Position numbers and translations under genes: made by a program | Virus record (IMG/VR): IMGVR_UViG_3300030419_002026 | Location: 1-27,107 of that record | From: a virus | Direction: 5' to 3' (one strand) | DNA: 27,107 bases | The notes under the pieces: generated by a model | Database searches by the model: none | What the model saw: only the letters and a program-made list of their open reading frames with translations | Told to the model about the DNA's origin: nothing | In this document: piece by piece, positions 1 through 8,622 of the stretch | How the letters are laid out: each line of letters opens with the position of its first letter | How positions within the stretch are numbered: position 1 is the first letter of the stretch

Positions 1-852
1 CCTGGCGGCGCGATTGTTTTAGTCATGACACGTTGGTCAGTAAAGGATCTTACTGGCAAGTTGCTCGAGGCCCAGGCTAAAGACCCAGCTGCGGACCAAT
101 GGGAAGTAGTTGAGTTTCCTGCAATCATAAATGACAAACCGATGTGGGGTAACTTTTGGTCCATGGAGGGCTTACAAGGGGTCAAGGCTTCCATACCACT
201 AACCAAGTGGCAAGCACAATGGATGCAACAACCAACCTCCGAGGAAGGTGCACTTATAAAACGTGAGTGGTGGAAAACATGGGAGTCAGAAAATATTCCT
301 AATTTAGAGTTTATTATACAATCTTACGATACAGCATTTAGCGCTAAAGAAACAGCTGACTTCTCTGCTATTACAACATGGGGGGTATTTGATCCTGATA
401 ATGGTAAAGGAAAGGGGTTAATTCTTCTTGATGCAAAACGTGATCGGTGGAATTTCCCTGAATTAAAGAAAGAAGCAATGGAGCAATATAAATACTGGGA
501 ACCAGAAATGGTATTAATCGAGGCAAAAGCATCTGGCATGCCACTTACCCACGAATTACAAAAAATGGGTATACCTGTAATTAACTTTACACCCTCAAAA
601 GGAAATGATAAACATACAAGGGTTAACAGTGTAGCTCCACTATTTGAAGCAGGAGCAATTTGGGCACCAAAAAAGACTTTCGCTGAAGAGGTCATAGAAG
701 AATGCGCTGCATTCCCTTTCGGTGATAATGATGACTACGTGGACTCTACCACGCAAGCTCTAATGAGATATAGACAAGGCTATCACGTTACGTTAAAAGA
801 TGACTTTGAAGATGAACCAGTAGATAATGCTAAGAGGAGGGCATACTATTAA
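1..852 (+). CDS. terL: Terminase large subunit, C-terminal part (5' end outside window)
   Basis: This is the DNA-packaging motor ATPase/nuclease, which threads genomic DNA through the portal and cuts it. The reading frame is open from base 1, and the first residues (PGGAIVLVMTRWS) match the end of the ATPase domain of large terminases, so the ATG at 25 is internal and the Walker motifs lie upstream of the window. The rest is the RNase H-like nuclease. Counting from the ATG at 25, likely metal ligands are Asp102 in SYDTAFS, Glu166 in LIEAKASG and Asp240 in DDYVDS, in the family order. About 283 residues are present, roughly the C-terminal half of a normal terminase. GC content looks higher than in the next gene. 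The stop overlaps the next start as TAATG. The identification is firm; the packaging type (headful or cos) cannot be told from this part. Confidence 0.95.
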   Translation, partial: PGGAIVLVMTRWSVKDLTGKLLEAQAKDPAADQWEVVEFPAIINDKPMWGNFWSMEGLQGVKASIPLTKWQAQWMQQPTSEEGALIKREWWKTWESENIPNLEFIIQSYDTAFSAKETADFSAITTWGVFDPDNGKGKGLILLDAKRDRWNFPELKKEAMEQYKYWEPEMVLIEAKASGMPLTHELQKMGIPVINFTPSKGNDKHTRVNSVAPLFEAGAIWAPKKTFAEEVIEECAAFPFGDNDDYVDSTTQALMRYRQGYHVTLKDDFEDEPVDNAKRRAYY

Positions 853-2300
853 TGGTTACTGTAACAATTAAAGAAAAACCACAGCCAGACAAACGCCCTG
901 TAGGACCAGTAGGTTCTGATGTGATACCACAACGCCCTACTTGGTATGATAGAAGTAAAGATTCTGTTATGTCAGCTTCTGATTGGATAGCTGAAAAAAC
1001 TGGTGCTAGAAATTTTTTTAATAACCTTAGTGATTTTTACGATGCACGTAACCAATATTCTAAAGATAAAGGATTAGGTTTTTTAGAAGAAAATTGGAAA
1101 AACCCTTACACAAAAGATCAATATAGATGGGCCGGAAATGTTGGCTATAATATTGCTGAAGGAATGGGTGATTTATTTGAATTAGGTTGGCGTATTCCTC
1201 CAGCTGCTGCTGGCTATGATACAATTCCTGGTGATGAAGGTGTATTAGGAAGTTATTGGGCGAATAAAGAATTTGACCCTACGTGGAATTTATTTGGTTT
1301 TGATGTCCCTAACCCATTTAGAGATGATTTAAAAATTGGACAATTAGAAAAAGCTATTCCAGAACTGGAAAGAGAATTAGGATTTTTAACGGGAGCTGAA
1401 AATGAAAACCCATTAGATATACTTAATTTTCAAAATCACTTAAGAAATTATAACTTAGATCTTTCAGACTTAAATGCAACTGAAAGAGCTGCGGCTTTTG
1501 AAAACTGGATGTCAGATCAATTTTTTGGTCAATACGACCAAAGTATTAATCCTGATGCAAAATATGACATCATGAATGATGCAAATGCTTGGAGGCAAAT
1601 TGGAGATCAATATATACCAAAAGAATATTTAGAGGGATTAAATTATTATGATCCTTATTTAAATCTTAACCAAAAAATGATTAATAAAATTGTAGATGAT
1701 TATAGTAGTGATTATTCTGATTTTCAAAATACAACAATGTCACCTATTTTAGAAAGCTATAACGAAAATTTAATAAATCAGCGTAATCAAGAATTAATGA
1801 ATGAATTTGGTTTTAAAGATGAAGCAGAACTTGTTTATGCAATGAGCAAAGGTAATGTTCATCCAATGGATGCGCTGTATTTAGCTGAAAAAGGACTTGA
1901 GCTTCCTGAACATATGGGATTGTTTAATGATCTTTTAGCAGAAAGCACAATGCCTTTTATAGAAGATGATTTTAGATTTGATTATGAAACTGATGAAGCA
2001 AATAAATTAGCAATGGAAAATCCAATGTGGTCTGAAGGTCTAGCATCATTACTTGGTTGGAGTCAAGCAATAAAAGGGTTTTCACTTCCATCAAAAATAA
2101 AAGGAAATCCAGGTATCTTAAGAAGTTCATATTATAATATGTATCCTGGACTAAGTAAAACTGGTGGAACTGGTATTCCAGTCTTTAATTTTCCAACAAG
2201 AACATTTACTGGGCAATCTTTAAATATTCCAAGCAGAGGTTGGTGGCAAACTCCAGCATTAACTTACGCAGCTGCTGCGCAGGAAACTGGAGATGAATAA
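852..2300 (+). CDS. Hypothetical protein, AT-rich, between terminase and portal
   Basis: I do not recognise this 482-residue protein. It starts with a basic, proline-rich stretch (to about residue 30), followed by a long soluble region rich in Asn, Asp, Tyr, Trp and Phe. There is no clear membrane segment, signal peptide or catalytic motif. The last 15 residues include a short Ala run. The start at 852 is supported by the TAATG overlap with terminase. The DNA is very AT-rich (hand counts: 18 G/C of 60 at 1021-1080, 15 of 60 at 1741-1800, against 28 of 60 in terminase at 121-180). Its position in the head module and co-linear translation suggest a virion or morphogenesis role, but that is inference only. 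It could equally be an accessory cargo protein. Confidence 0.8.
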   Translation: MVTVTIKEKPQPDKRPVGPVGSDVIPQRPTWYDRSKDSVMSASDWIAEKTGARNFFNNLSDFYDARNQYSKDKGLGFLEENWKNPYTKDQYRWAGNVGYNIAEGMGDLFELGWRIPPAAAGYDTIPGDEGVLGSYWANKEFDPTWNLFGFDVPNPFRDDLKIGQLEKAIPELERELGFLTGAENENPLDILNFQNHLRNYNLDLSDLNATERAAAFENWMSDQFFGQYDQSINPDAKYDIMNDANAWRQIGDQYIPKEYLEGLNYYDPYLNLNQKMINKIVDDYSSDYSDFQNTTMSPILESYNENLINQRNQELMNEFGFKDEAELVYAMSKGNVHPMDALYLAEKGLELPEHMGLFNDLLAESTMPFIEDDFRFDYETDEANKLAMENPMWSEGLASLLGWSQAIKGFSLPSKIKGNPGILRSSYYNMYPGLSKTGGTGIPVFNFPTRTFTGQSLNIPSRGWWQTPALTYAAAAQETGDE

Positions 2301-3456
2301 ACCTTTATCATGGGCTTTTAAACGACCTGTAACCCCAATAAATCCAGGGTCATCTAAAATTGTTTCTCGTCCTTTCATGGGACCATACGTTACTCAACGT
2401 CAAATTAATATAGCTAATAATCCAGGTTATTGGTTAAATACCAGTACAGGATTACCTGTCACCGATAAATATACTAAACAATTGTTTCCAGGTAAAAAAA
2501 CAATTCTTAATGATCCTCTTACAAGAAAAAATTATTTAGATAAAGGTATTTCAAGGTTATTTGTTGAAAGACAAAATCCACATCTTAATTTTCCTAAAAT
2601 TGGACCATTACCTAAAGATATGTATGAGCCTTACATAAGTTCTAAAGGAGAATTAACTAAATTTAAAAAATACGAAGCATTGAAAAAAAATGCCATAGAC
2701 GCTGCCCATCCTTTAATGGATTTTAAAACAATGTATGGAGGTAGGGATAAACTTCCATCATGGTTATTACCATATGTTGAACACCCTTCTTTTTTAACAA
2801 CAGGATTTAGGAATAAAAGTTATCACAAAGCATATGAAAAACAATTAGACACTTTACTTAATGCTCCTTTTGACCCTAAAGCTGGTGTTGGAAAGTTTGA
2901 TTTAGTAAAACAATTTAATGAAGGTAAAATGTCTAAAGGAAAATTTTTAATGGCTAATGAAGCAATTGATGCTAAAATTAAAAACGTAACTCGTGATATG
3001 CGTAAACTTGGTTTACAATCCATGATGTTTGATCATGCCAATAATAAATTTAGATACTACGGTGGATTATATGATAATTTAGCTCACCTTTATAAAAATA
3101 TGGGGGATGATTATTTTTTAAGAAGCCCTGGAGATTTAAATTCAGCGTATTTTGAAAAAATAATGGGTTTTCCTAAACCATCTTTAGCTGGATCTGTTGA
3201 TAAATATGGAAATCCAATTCGAAAAGATCATCCAGAAGCACGTAAAATAGGAACAGGCCAATGGTGGTCTGATAGAGGAAGAGATAATTTCGGCGGTTAT
3301 TGGAGAACTAGAGAACCATATATGAAAAACAAAGGAAGTAAGTATAACTTTAATTTTGGAGGACTTGCGTCTCTTATTGGTAATGATACCCTTCAAAAAA
3401 TTGCTTCTAAATTATCACCAAAAGAATTAAAATTTTTATCTAAAGGAGCACAATAA
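2293..3456 (+). CDS. Hypothetical protein with C-terminal Gly-Gly motif
   Basis: This 387-residue protein is not recognised. It is basic and rich in Lys, Asn, Tyr and Pro, with many aromatic residues and no membrane span. Near the C-terminus is the segment NFNFGGLASLIG (about residues 349-360), resembling the ends of other proteins in this window. After it comes a short amphipathic, Lys- and Leu-rich tail. The start overlaps the previous gene by 8 bases, with AGGAAA six bases upstream as a weak ribosome site, so translation is probably coupled. Asn is encoded by AAT in 24 of 27 cases, unlike the capsid gene. The long N-terminal part contains scattered conserved-looking aromatic blocks (for example DFKTMYGGRDKLPSW) but no motif I can assign. 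Confidence 0.8.
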   Translation: MNKPLSWAFKRPVTPINPGSSKIVSRPFMGPYVTQRQINIANNPGYWLNTSTGLPVTDKYTKQLFPGKKTILNDPLTRKNYLDKGISRLFVERQNPHLNFPKIGPLPKDMYEPYISSKGELTKFKKYEALKKNAIDAAHPLMDFKTMYGGRDKLPSWLLPYVEHPSFLTTGFRNKSYHKAYEKQLDTLLNAPFDPKAGVGKFDLVKQFNEGKMSKGKFLMANEAIDAKIKNVTRDMRKLGLQSMMFDHANNKFRYYGGLYDNLAHLYKNMGDDYFLRSPGDLNSAYFEKIMGFPKPSLAGSVDKYGNPIRKDHPEARKIGTGQWWSDRGRDNFGGYWRTREPYMKNKGSKYNFNFGGLASLIGNDTLQKIASKLSPKELKFLSKGAQ

Positions 3457-5057
3457 TGGTATTACCTAAAGTTATTGGAGCAATACAGCAATATGCGCCA
3501 AGAATACCGGCACCAAAAGGTAAAGGATCACCTACAAAGCTTGATTTAGAAAAAGCAACAGCAAAATTTGCTGAAAAACTTCCAAAAAATGCTCCGGCGC
3601 TTTTTTATAACTCACGCGAAAAGATTGTAGAAGCTCCATTTGAGAAAAATGCCCCTCAAAATTGGATGAATTACTTAAAAAACAGAGGAGTAAAGGACAA
3701 AGAGCTTTATGATACCTCTACAACGTTTTTTTTATCGGATTTAGTCGAAAAAGGCAAAAAATCTTTAACTAAACAAGAATTTCTTAAGGAATTTGACGAA
3801 TTTGCCCCTAAAATGGACGTCGTGGCCCTTGGCCAACCAGGTCCTGTAGATATTATTAGAAATCTTACAAAACAAATTAATAAAATAGACCCAAAAACAC
3901 AAGATCCACGTGTTGAAGGTTTTATGTCTTATCTTCAAACTACCTTACCTAATCTTGTCAATGAATCTAATAAAATTAACCCTAAAGCTTTAGAAAAAAT
4001 GTCTTCAAATATTGATAAATATATGAAAGATGTTTTTGGTATTGAAAGCGCAATGGAAAAAGGCATAGCTTTAACGGCGGAAGTACCTTTTGCCATAAAA
4101 GAACCATTAGTAGCTTTATCAAGTATTTTGGAAAAAAGAGGTGTAGGGTTAAAAGCAAAAGATTATGCAGCTCAAGCACGTTATAAAGGCGAGCAAATGA
4201 TGGATGGTGGAGATAACTATAGAAATTTTTTATTTAAATATACTCCTGGTAAATTTCGTTTAGATGAACCTGTATATCCTTATTCAAGCCATGATTTTGG
4301 TTTGCCTGAAAAAGCAAGACAGAATGCTTTTGTTCATGCAAGAGTGTCTGATAGAACAGATGAATTTGGAAGAAGAGTTTTATTTGTAGAGGAAATTCAA
4401 TCTGACATGCATCAAAAGATACAAAGTGCCATGAGAGCAGCAAAAGAAGAAGGAAGAACTTTAGGAAAAGGTGAAGGTTATGCTATGCGTGGGGATATGA
4501 TTCCACCAAGAGAGTTATATGCCAATAAACAACAATTAGATTTAATTAACCTTAAAATTGAAAATTTATTATCTACAAACCCAAGATCTTCAGCATTACC
4601 TAAATTACAAGAAGAAAGAGAAAAGATTAGAAAAATTTTAAGTGAAGCTATGGAAAATAAAAAAATTGGTTCAGGGGGTAATGTTCCTGAAGGACCATTT
4701 CAAACTTCCCAAGAATACATGGAATTTGTTGCAAAATACTTAATGCGTATAGCAAAAGATGGTAAATATGATGGAGTAGCATTTGCTAATCCAGCTGTTA
4801 AAAATAAAAATATAACGCCTGGTAATAGGGATTATGTTGGTAATTTAAGTGCTTATGGACCTATTTTAAATAACGCTTTACAAAAAACAGCAAAAAAAAC
4901 AGGTGCAAATTTATTAAATACTGTTATAAAGGATGGTAAGGGGCAAATATTCGGAAACATAAAAATGTTAAATTTAAAGGGCAATAAAATGGCAGAAGAA
5001 ATAATTACAAAAGGCGTGTCTGCTTGGCAACAAGGAGGTACAGTTAATGGTAGATAA
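3456..5057 (+). CDS. Polyvalent-type domain protein (EEIQSD motif), function unknown
   Basis: This 533-residue protein has a C-terminal half resembling a domain that recurs in large polyvalent proteins of phages and mobile elements. Visible signatures are an Arg/Asp-rich lead-in (RVSDRTDEFGRRVLFVEE), then EEIQSDMHQK at about residues 312-321, then VPEGPF (about 410-415), a helix before KYDGVAFANPA (about 437-447), and a Tyr-Gly block near 468-472. The order and spacing match that family as I remember it; in the usual form the motif reads EIQSDWHQ. The biochemical activity of this domain is not known to me. The N-terminal 200 residues are Lys-rich and unrecognised. The protein ends in QQGGTVNGR, a Gly-Gly tail. 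The start overlaps the previous stop (TAATG) and the end overlaps the portal by 11 bases. Virion delivery into the host is possible but unproven. Confidence 0.75.
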   Translation: MVLPKVIGAIQQYAPRIPAPKGKGSPTKLDLEKATAKFAEKLPKNAPALFYNSREKIVEAPFEKNAPQNWMNYLKNRGVKDKELYDTSTTFFLSDLVEKGKKSLTKQEFLKEFDEFAPKMDVVALGQPGPVDIIRNLTKQINKIDPKTQDPRVEGFMSYLQTTLPNLVNESNKINPKALEKMSSNIDKYMKDVFGIESAMEKGIALTAEVPFAIKEPLVALSSILEKRGVGLKAKDYAAQARYKGEQMMDGGDNYRNFLFKYTPGKFRLDEPVYPYSSHDFGLPEKARQNAFVHARVSDRTDEFGRRVLFVEEIQSDMHQKIQSAMRAAKEEGRTLGKGEGYAMRGDMIPPRELYANKQQLDLINLKIENLLSTNPRSSALPKLQEEREKIRKILSEAMENKKIGSGGNVPEGPFQTSQEYMEFVAKYLMRIAKDGKYDGVAFANPAVKNKNITPGNRDYVGNLSAYGPILNNALQKTAKKTGANLLNTVIKDGKGQIFGNIKMLNLKGNKMAEEIITKGVSAWQQGGTVNGR

Positions 5058-7587
5058 AACTAAAAATCAAATTGATAAAGCAATGGCTGCTGTAGAAGCG
5101 GCATTAGAAATTGAACCTATTGGTGAAGAAGTACAAATTGACAATAAGAACGTAGAGTTTGATGGTTTTGAGATTATGCAAGATGGAAGTGCAGAAGAAA
5201 TTTTGACAGAACAAACAATTGATCAATCACAAATACCATTTGACTCAAATTTAGCTGAATATATTTCAGATGACAAGTTATCCAAATTCTCATCGGATTT
5301 GGTAAATGCATTCGAAGCGGATAAAGATTCAAGGAAAGATTGGGAAGATACCTATATCAAAGGCCTTGATATGTTAGGTTTTAAATATGAAGACCGAACA
5401 CAGCCCTTCGAAGGTGCATCAGGGGTCGTTCATCCTTTATTAGCGGAATCTGTTACGCAGTTTCAAGCCCAAGCTTATAAGGAACTCCTCCCCCCAAGCG
5501 GCCCCGTTCGCACCCAAATAGTTGGTGCTATAACACCAGAAATTGAACAACAATCAGAACGTGTAAAAGAATACATGAATTATTACATTATGAATGTAAT
5601 GGAAGAGTTTGATCCAGAAATGGACCAACTATTATTTTATTTACCACTTTCTGGTTCTGCATTTAAAAAAGTTTATTACGACGAAATGTTAAAACGTTGT
5701 GTATCTAAATTTGTAACCAGTGAAGATTGCGTTGTTAATTACATGGCAACAGATTTAGAACAAGCTGAACGTATTACACACTGTATTAAAATGTCTGGCA
5801 ACGAAGTTAAGAAAAATCAAGTGTCTGGTTTTTATCGTGATGTTGCTGTAGCTTCTGGACAAGTAGATGTTACAAATGAAGTAAGAGAAAAAGTAAATGA
5901 ATTAGAAGGTGTTTCAGCTACTAACCAAGGAGAAGATGATGAGCATTTAATTTTAGAAATGCACGTTAATGCTGATGTACCTGATTTTGAAGACACAAGT
6001 GGAATTAAACTTCCTTACATTGTTACTATTGATAAATTTTCATCTCAGATTTTATCTATACGTAGAAACTGGACAGAGGGTGATTTAAGTTTTAAAAAGA
6101 AAGCATACTTTGTTCATTTCAAATTCCTCCCAGGATTAGGCTTCTACGGATTTGGCCTAATTCATATGCTAGGTGGATTGTCAAGAACTGCAACAAGTGT
6201 TTTGCGACAATTAATTGATGCAGGTACTCTTGCCAATCTTCCAGCAGGTTTTAAAGCTAGAGGCATGCGTATACGTGATCACGATGAACCTTTACAACCA
6301 GGTGAATTTAGAGATGTAGATGTAACAGGACAATCAATAAAAGAATCTTTATTACCTCTTCCTTATAAAGAACCATCACAAACTTTGTTTGCGCTATTAG
6401 GTTTTGCAGTTGATGCTGGAAAATCATTTGCAGCAATAGCTGATATGAAAATGGGTGAAGGTAATGAACAAAATCCTGTTGGAACTACTTTAGCTTTACT
6501 AGAACGTGGAACTAAAGTGATGAGTGCAATACAAAAAAGATTACACTATTCACAAAGAAAAGAATTTAAACTTTTAGCAAATTGTATACAAATGTTTACT
6601 CCACCAGAGTATCCATATCAGGTTGTTGGTGGTGAAAGAATGATTAAACAATCTGATTTTGATGATCGTGTTGATATTCTTCCCGTTAGTGATCCAAATA
6701 TATTCTCAATGTCACAAAGAGTTATGTTGGCGCAACAGCAATTACAATTAGCAAGTTCTAATCCACAGATGCATAATATGCGTGAAGCATATAGAAGAAT
6801 GTATCAAGCAATGGGAGTTGATAATATTGATGCAATATTAAAAAATGATGAAGAAAATGAACCACAACCTTTAAGCCCTGCAGTTGAAAATGCTGCAGCT
6901 ATGAAAGGTTCACCATTAAAAGCTTTTATTCAACAAGATCATCCAGCGCATATGAAAGCGCATGCTGAATTTATGTTTACAAGAATGGTGCAAATTAACC
7001 CACCTCTTTATTCTATGTTGCAAGCCCATGTTTCTGAACACGTGGCATTAATGGCACAAAAACAAGTTCAAGAACAATTTGCTGAAATGGAACAAGATAT
7101 GCAGCAAAAGATGCAACAAGCACAAATGAATCCGCAAGAGATGCAACGTTTAAATGGTTTGGCACAACAAATGATGATTGATAAAACAAATGCCATTGCA
7201 AATCTTGAAGCACAAATGACTGCACAACTTGCACAAGACGAAGAAAAACGTACAGCAGCAGAACAAGCTGATCCTCTAGTTAAACTTAAACAAAGAGAGA
7301 TTGATTTAAGAGCAGCTGAAGCAATGATGCGTCAACAAGAAATGCAAACTAAAGGAACTCATGAAGCAGAAAAACTTGACATGGAACGTGATAAAATAGA
7401 AGCTGATACAACTATTAAATTAATGGAAACAGCTAGTCGTATTGATCAAGAAGCTGCTAAAGATGCTTTAGGAGAGCTAAAAGAAAATGTTGCTTTAACT
7501 AAAGAAGCAATGAAGAATGAAAAAGACATAACTACTGCGAGGATAAATGCCGGATCGAGAGATAAAAAAAGTAAAGATAATAAGTGA
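5047..7587 (+). CDS. Portal protein (head-tail connector, P22-like long form)
   Basis: This forms the dodecameric portal ring through which DNA enters and leaves the capsid. It is 846 residues long, close to the long P22-type portals and larger than T7-type ones. Recognisable segments are the N-terminal helical part ending in RTQPFEGASGVVHPLL (about 117-132), the AYKELLPPSGPVRTQ segment (about 146-160) and the central LPLSGSAFKKVYYD block (about 198-211). The middle resembles stem and crown regions of portals. From about residue 670 to the end it is a long Gln/Met/Ala/Glu-rich coiled coil, like the barrel extension of P22-type portals. A strong AAGGAGGT lies seven bases before the ATG. Around 5481-5520 the codons are unusually GC-rich for this genome. 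The family assignment is strong; the exact subclass is inference. Confidence 0.9.
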   Translation: MVDKTKNQIDKAMAAVEAALEIEPIGEEVQIDNKNVEFDGFEIMQDGSAEEILTEQTIDQSQIPFDSNLAEYISDDKLSKFSSDLVNAFEADKDSRKDWEDTYIKGLDMLGFKYEDRTQPFEGASGVVHPLLAESVTQFQAQAYKELLPPSGPVRTQIVGAITPEIEQQSERVKEYMNYYIMNVMEEFDPEMDQLLFYLPLSGSAFKKVYYDEMLKRCVSKFVTSEDCVVNYMATDLEQAERITHCIKMSGNEVKKNQVSGFYRDVAVASGQVDVTNEVREKVNELEGVSATNQGEDDEHLILEMHVNADVPDFEDTSGIKLPYIVTIDKFSSQILSIRRNWTEGDLSFKKKAYFVHFKFLPGLGFYGFGLIHMLGGLSRTATSVLRQLIDAGTLANLPAGFKARGMRIRDHDEPLQPGEFRDVDVTGQSIKESLLPLPYKEPSQTLFALLGFAVDAGKSFAAIADMKMGEGNEQNPVGTTLALLERGTKVMSAIQKRLHYSQRKEFKLLANCIQMFTPPEYPYQVVGGERMIKQSDFDDRVDILPVSDPNIFSMSQRVMLAQQQLQLASSNPQMHNMREAYRRMYQAMGVDNIDAILKNDEENEPQPLSPAVENAAAMKGSPLKAFIQQDHPAHMKAHAEFMFTRMVQINPPLYSMLQAHVSEHVALMAQKQVQEQFAEMEQDMQQKMQQAQMNPQEMQRLNGLAQQMMIDKTNAIANLEAQMTAQLAQDEEKRTAAEQADPLVKLKQREIDLRAAEAMMRQQEMQTKGTHEAEKLDMERDKIEADTTIKLMETASRIDQEAAKDALGELKENVALTKEAMKNEKDITTARINAGSRDKKSKDNK

Positions 7588-7801
7588 TGCCATGCAAGAG
7601 ATTGACACCCTTGCAAGATCCCTTATAAAGAAGCCCGAAGATGCACTATTAGTTTGTGCAGCTTTGATGGCTGTAACGCGTCAGCATTATGTTGATGCTT
7701 TAGGGCCAGATCAAACGTCGTTTATATTTCAATCTGTTGTAGAATCTTTTGATTATATAGCAGAACTGGAACAAGAAGCGGCAAGTATAACTATACATTA
7801 G
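7547..7801 (+). CDS. Small conserved-looking hypothetical protein
   Basis: This 84-residue protein is mostly helical, with a core reading TLARSLIKKPEDALLVCAAL followed by a second acidic helix. No membrane segment or catalytic motif is visible. Two starts are possible. The ATG at 7547 overlaps the portal end by 41 bases and has GAGG four bases upstream. The ATG at 7592 is four bases after the portal stop but lacks an evident ribosome site. I favour 7547 slightly. The gene sits directly after the portal and before a strong AGGAGG for the next small gene. Its size and helical character would suit a small connector-associated or regulatory protein, but no function can be assigned. Confidence 0.7.
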   Translation: MPDREIKKVKIISDAMQEIDTLARSLIKKPEDALLVCAALMAVTRQHYVDALGPDQTSFIFQSVVESFDYIAELEQEAASITIH

Positions 7802-7810
7802 GAGGACCAA

Positions 7811-7942
7811 ATGAATCTATTAAAAGATGTTTGGGCACACATAAAAGAATGGAATGAGTGGAAAATGAAGGACTGGATTAAGGCCGGCATTGTAGCCATT
7901 GTAGTTCTTATTGTGCTTCAAGCTATGATACCTGGTGCATAA
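7811..7942 (+). CDS. 43-residue single-span membrane protein
   Basis: This is a short gene between two larger ones. It starts five bases after a strong AGGAGG (7800-7805) that overlaps the previous stop, and its own stop overlaps the next ATG as TAATG. The product begins with a Trp- and Lys-rich amphipathic helix (residues 1-24), followed by one hydrophobic span (about 25-40, AGIVAIVVLIVLQAM) and a short PGA end. There is no lipobox or signal cleavage site. A tiny inner-membrane protein in a phage late operon is often a holin, antiholin or spanin-like lysis factor, and a clearer holin lies 1.6 kb downstream, so a lysis-accessory role is a reasonable guess. Codons look more GC-rich than in the following gene. 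Confidence 0.75.
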   Translation: MNLLKDVWAHIKEWNEWKMKDWIKAGIVAIVVLIVLQAMIPGA

Positions 7943-8622
7943 TGGTTGAATTAGACCGACAAGGTTTTGCAGACAGGCAATCTAAATGGAATCTAGCTGC
8001 ACGTGAACAACGTGCAGCTAAACGTAATGAACATGATTATTTCATGCGTTCATTTAATCCTAACACTGCAACGCGTAACGATTTTACAAGATTTAGAGAA
8101 GGTTTAAAAAGACAAGCTGCAGAATTAGTTGGTGCAAAATTTAATCCAAGCGGAAGTATTGGAATTATGGGTTCTGATAATGCAGCTAAGTTTCATGCAT
8201 TATATTCTACTCCATATAGAAAAATGATGAATCAATACATGATGACTAATCCTGATAGTTATAAATCTCATTTTCCAAAATCTTATCTTGCTCAAAGAGC
8301 ACTTCCTAATCTAATGAAAATGGGTATTGGTGCTGTAACCGGAATTCCAGGACTATCAAAAATGTTTGGAGATTCTGATAAAGCAAATGAAGAAATTTTA
8401 GGAGATTATAGTTATTTAAAAAGTCGTCCGGTAAGATTTGAAACACAACCAAACGATATGAGTGACGAAATGTGGGAAATAATTATGGATGCTAGTAATC
8501 AAGGATTTAAAACTTCTCCTTATGATAAATGGTATGATGAATTTTATCCAATGCAAGTACCAGATTATTTTTACCAATTTATGGATGATGAAATGTTGCC
8601 TTATAAATTAGGTATTAAATAA
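7942..8622 (+). CDS. Hypothetical protein, AT-rich
   Basis: The 226-residue product is not recognised. The N-terminal 45 residues are charged and probably helical (many Arg, Lys, Gln, Ala). The middle has a modestly hydrophobic Gly-rich stretch (about 131-148, LMKMGIGAVTGIPGLSKM). The C-terminal 50 residues are acidic and aromatic (Tyr, Trp, Asp, Phe), ending in YKLGIK. There is no convincing membrane span. The start is fixed by the TAATG overlap with the 43-residue gene, and the stop forms another TAATG with the next gene, so these three are translationally linked. Composition resembles the AT-rich block at 852-5057. A virion-associated protein is possible, but I see nothing that proves it. 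Confidence 0.75.
   Translation: MVELDRQGFADRQSKWNLAAREQRAAKRNEHDYFMRSFNPNTATRNDFTRFREGLKRQAAELVGAKFNPSGSIGIMGSDNAAKFHALYSTPYRKMMNQYMMTNPDSYKSHFPKSYLAQRALPNLMKMGIGAVTGIPGLSKMFGDSDKANEEILGDYSYLKSRPVRFETQPNDMSDEMWEIIMDASNQGFKTSPYDKWYDEFYPMQVPDYFYQFMDDEMLPYKLGIK

Noticed and set aside
324-695. Minus-strand frame of 123 codons inside terminase
   Set aside because: It is opposite the conserved nuclease motifs and has no protein pattern of its own; treated as a shadow. The same applies to other minus-strand frames in the window.
5481-5520. GC-rich patch in the portal as a foreign insertion
   Set aside because: The patch encodes the conserved LLPPSGPVRTQ segment in frame, so its composition is explained by Pro, Gly and Arg codons with some codon bias.
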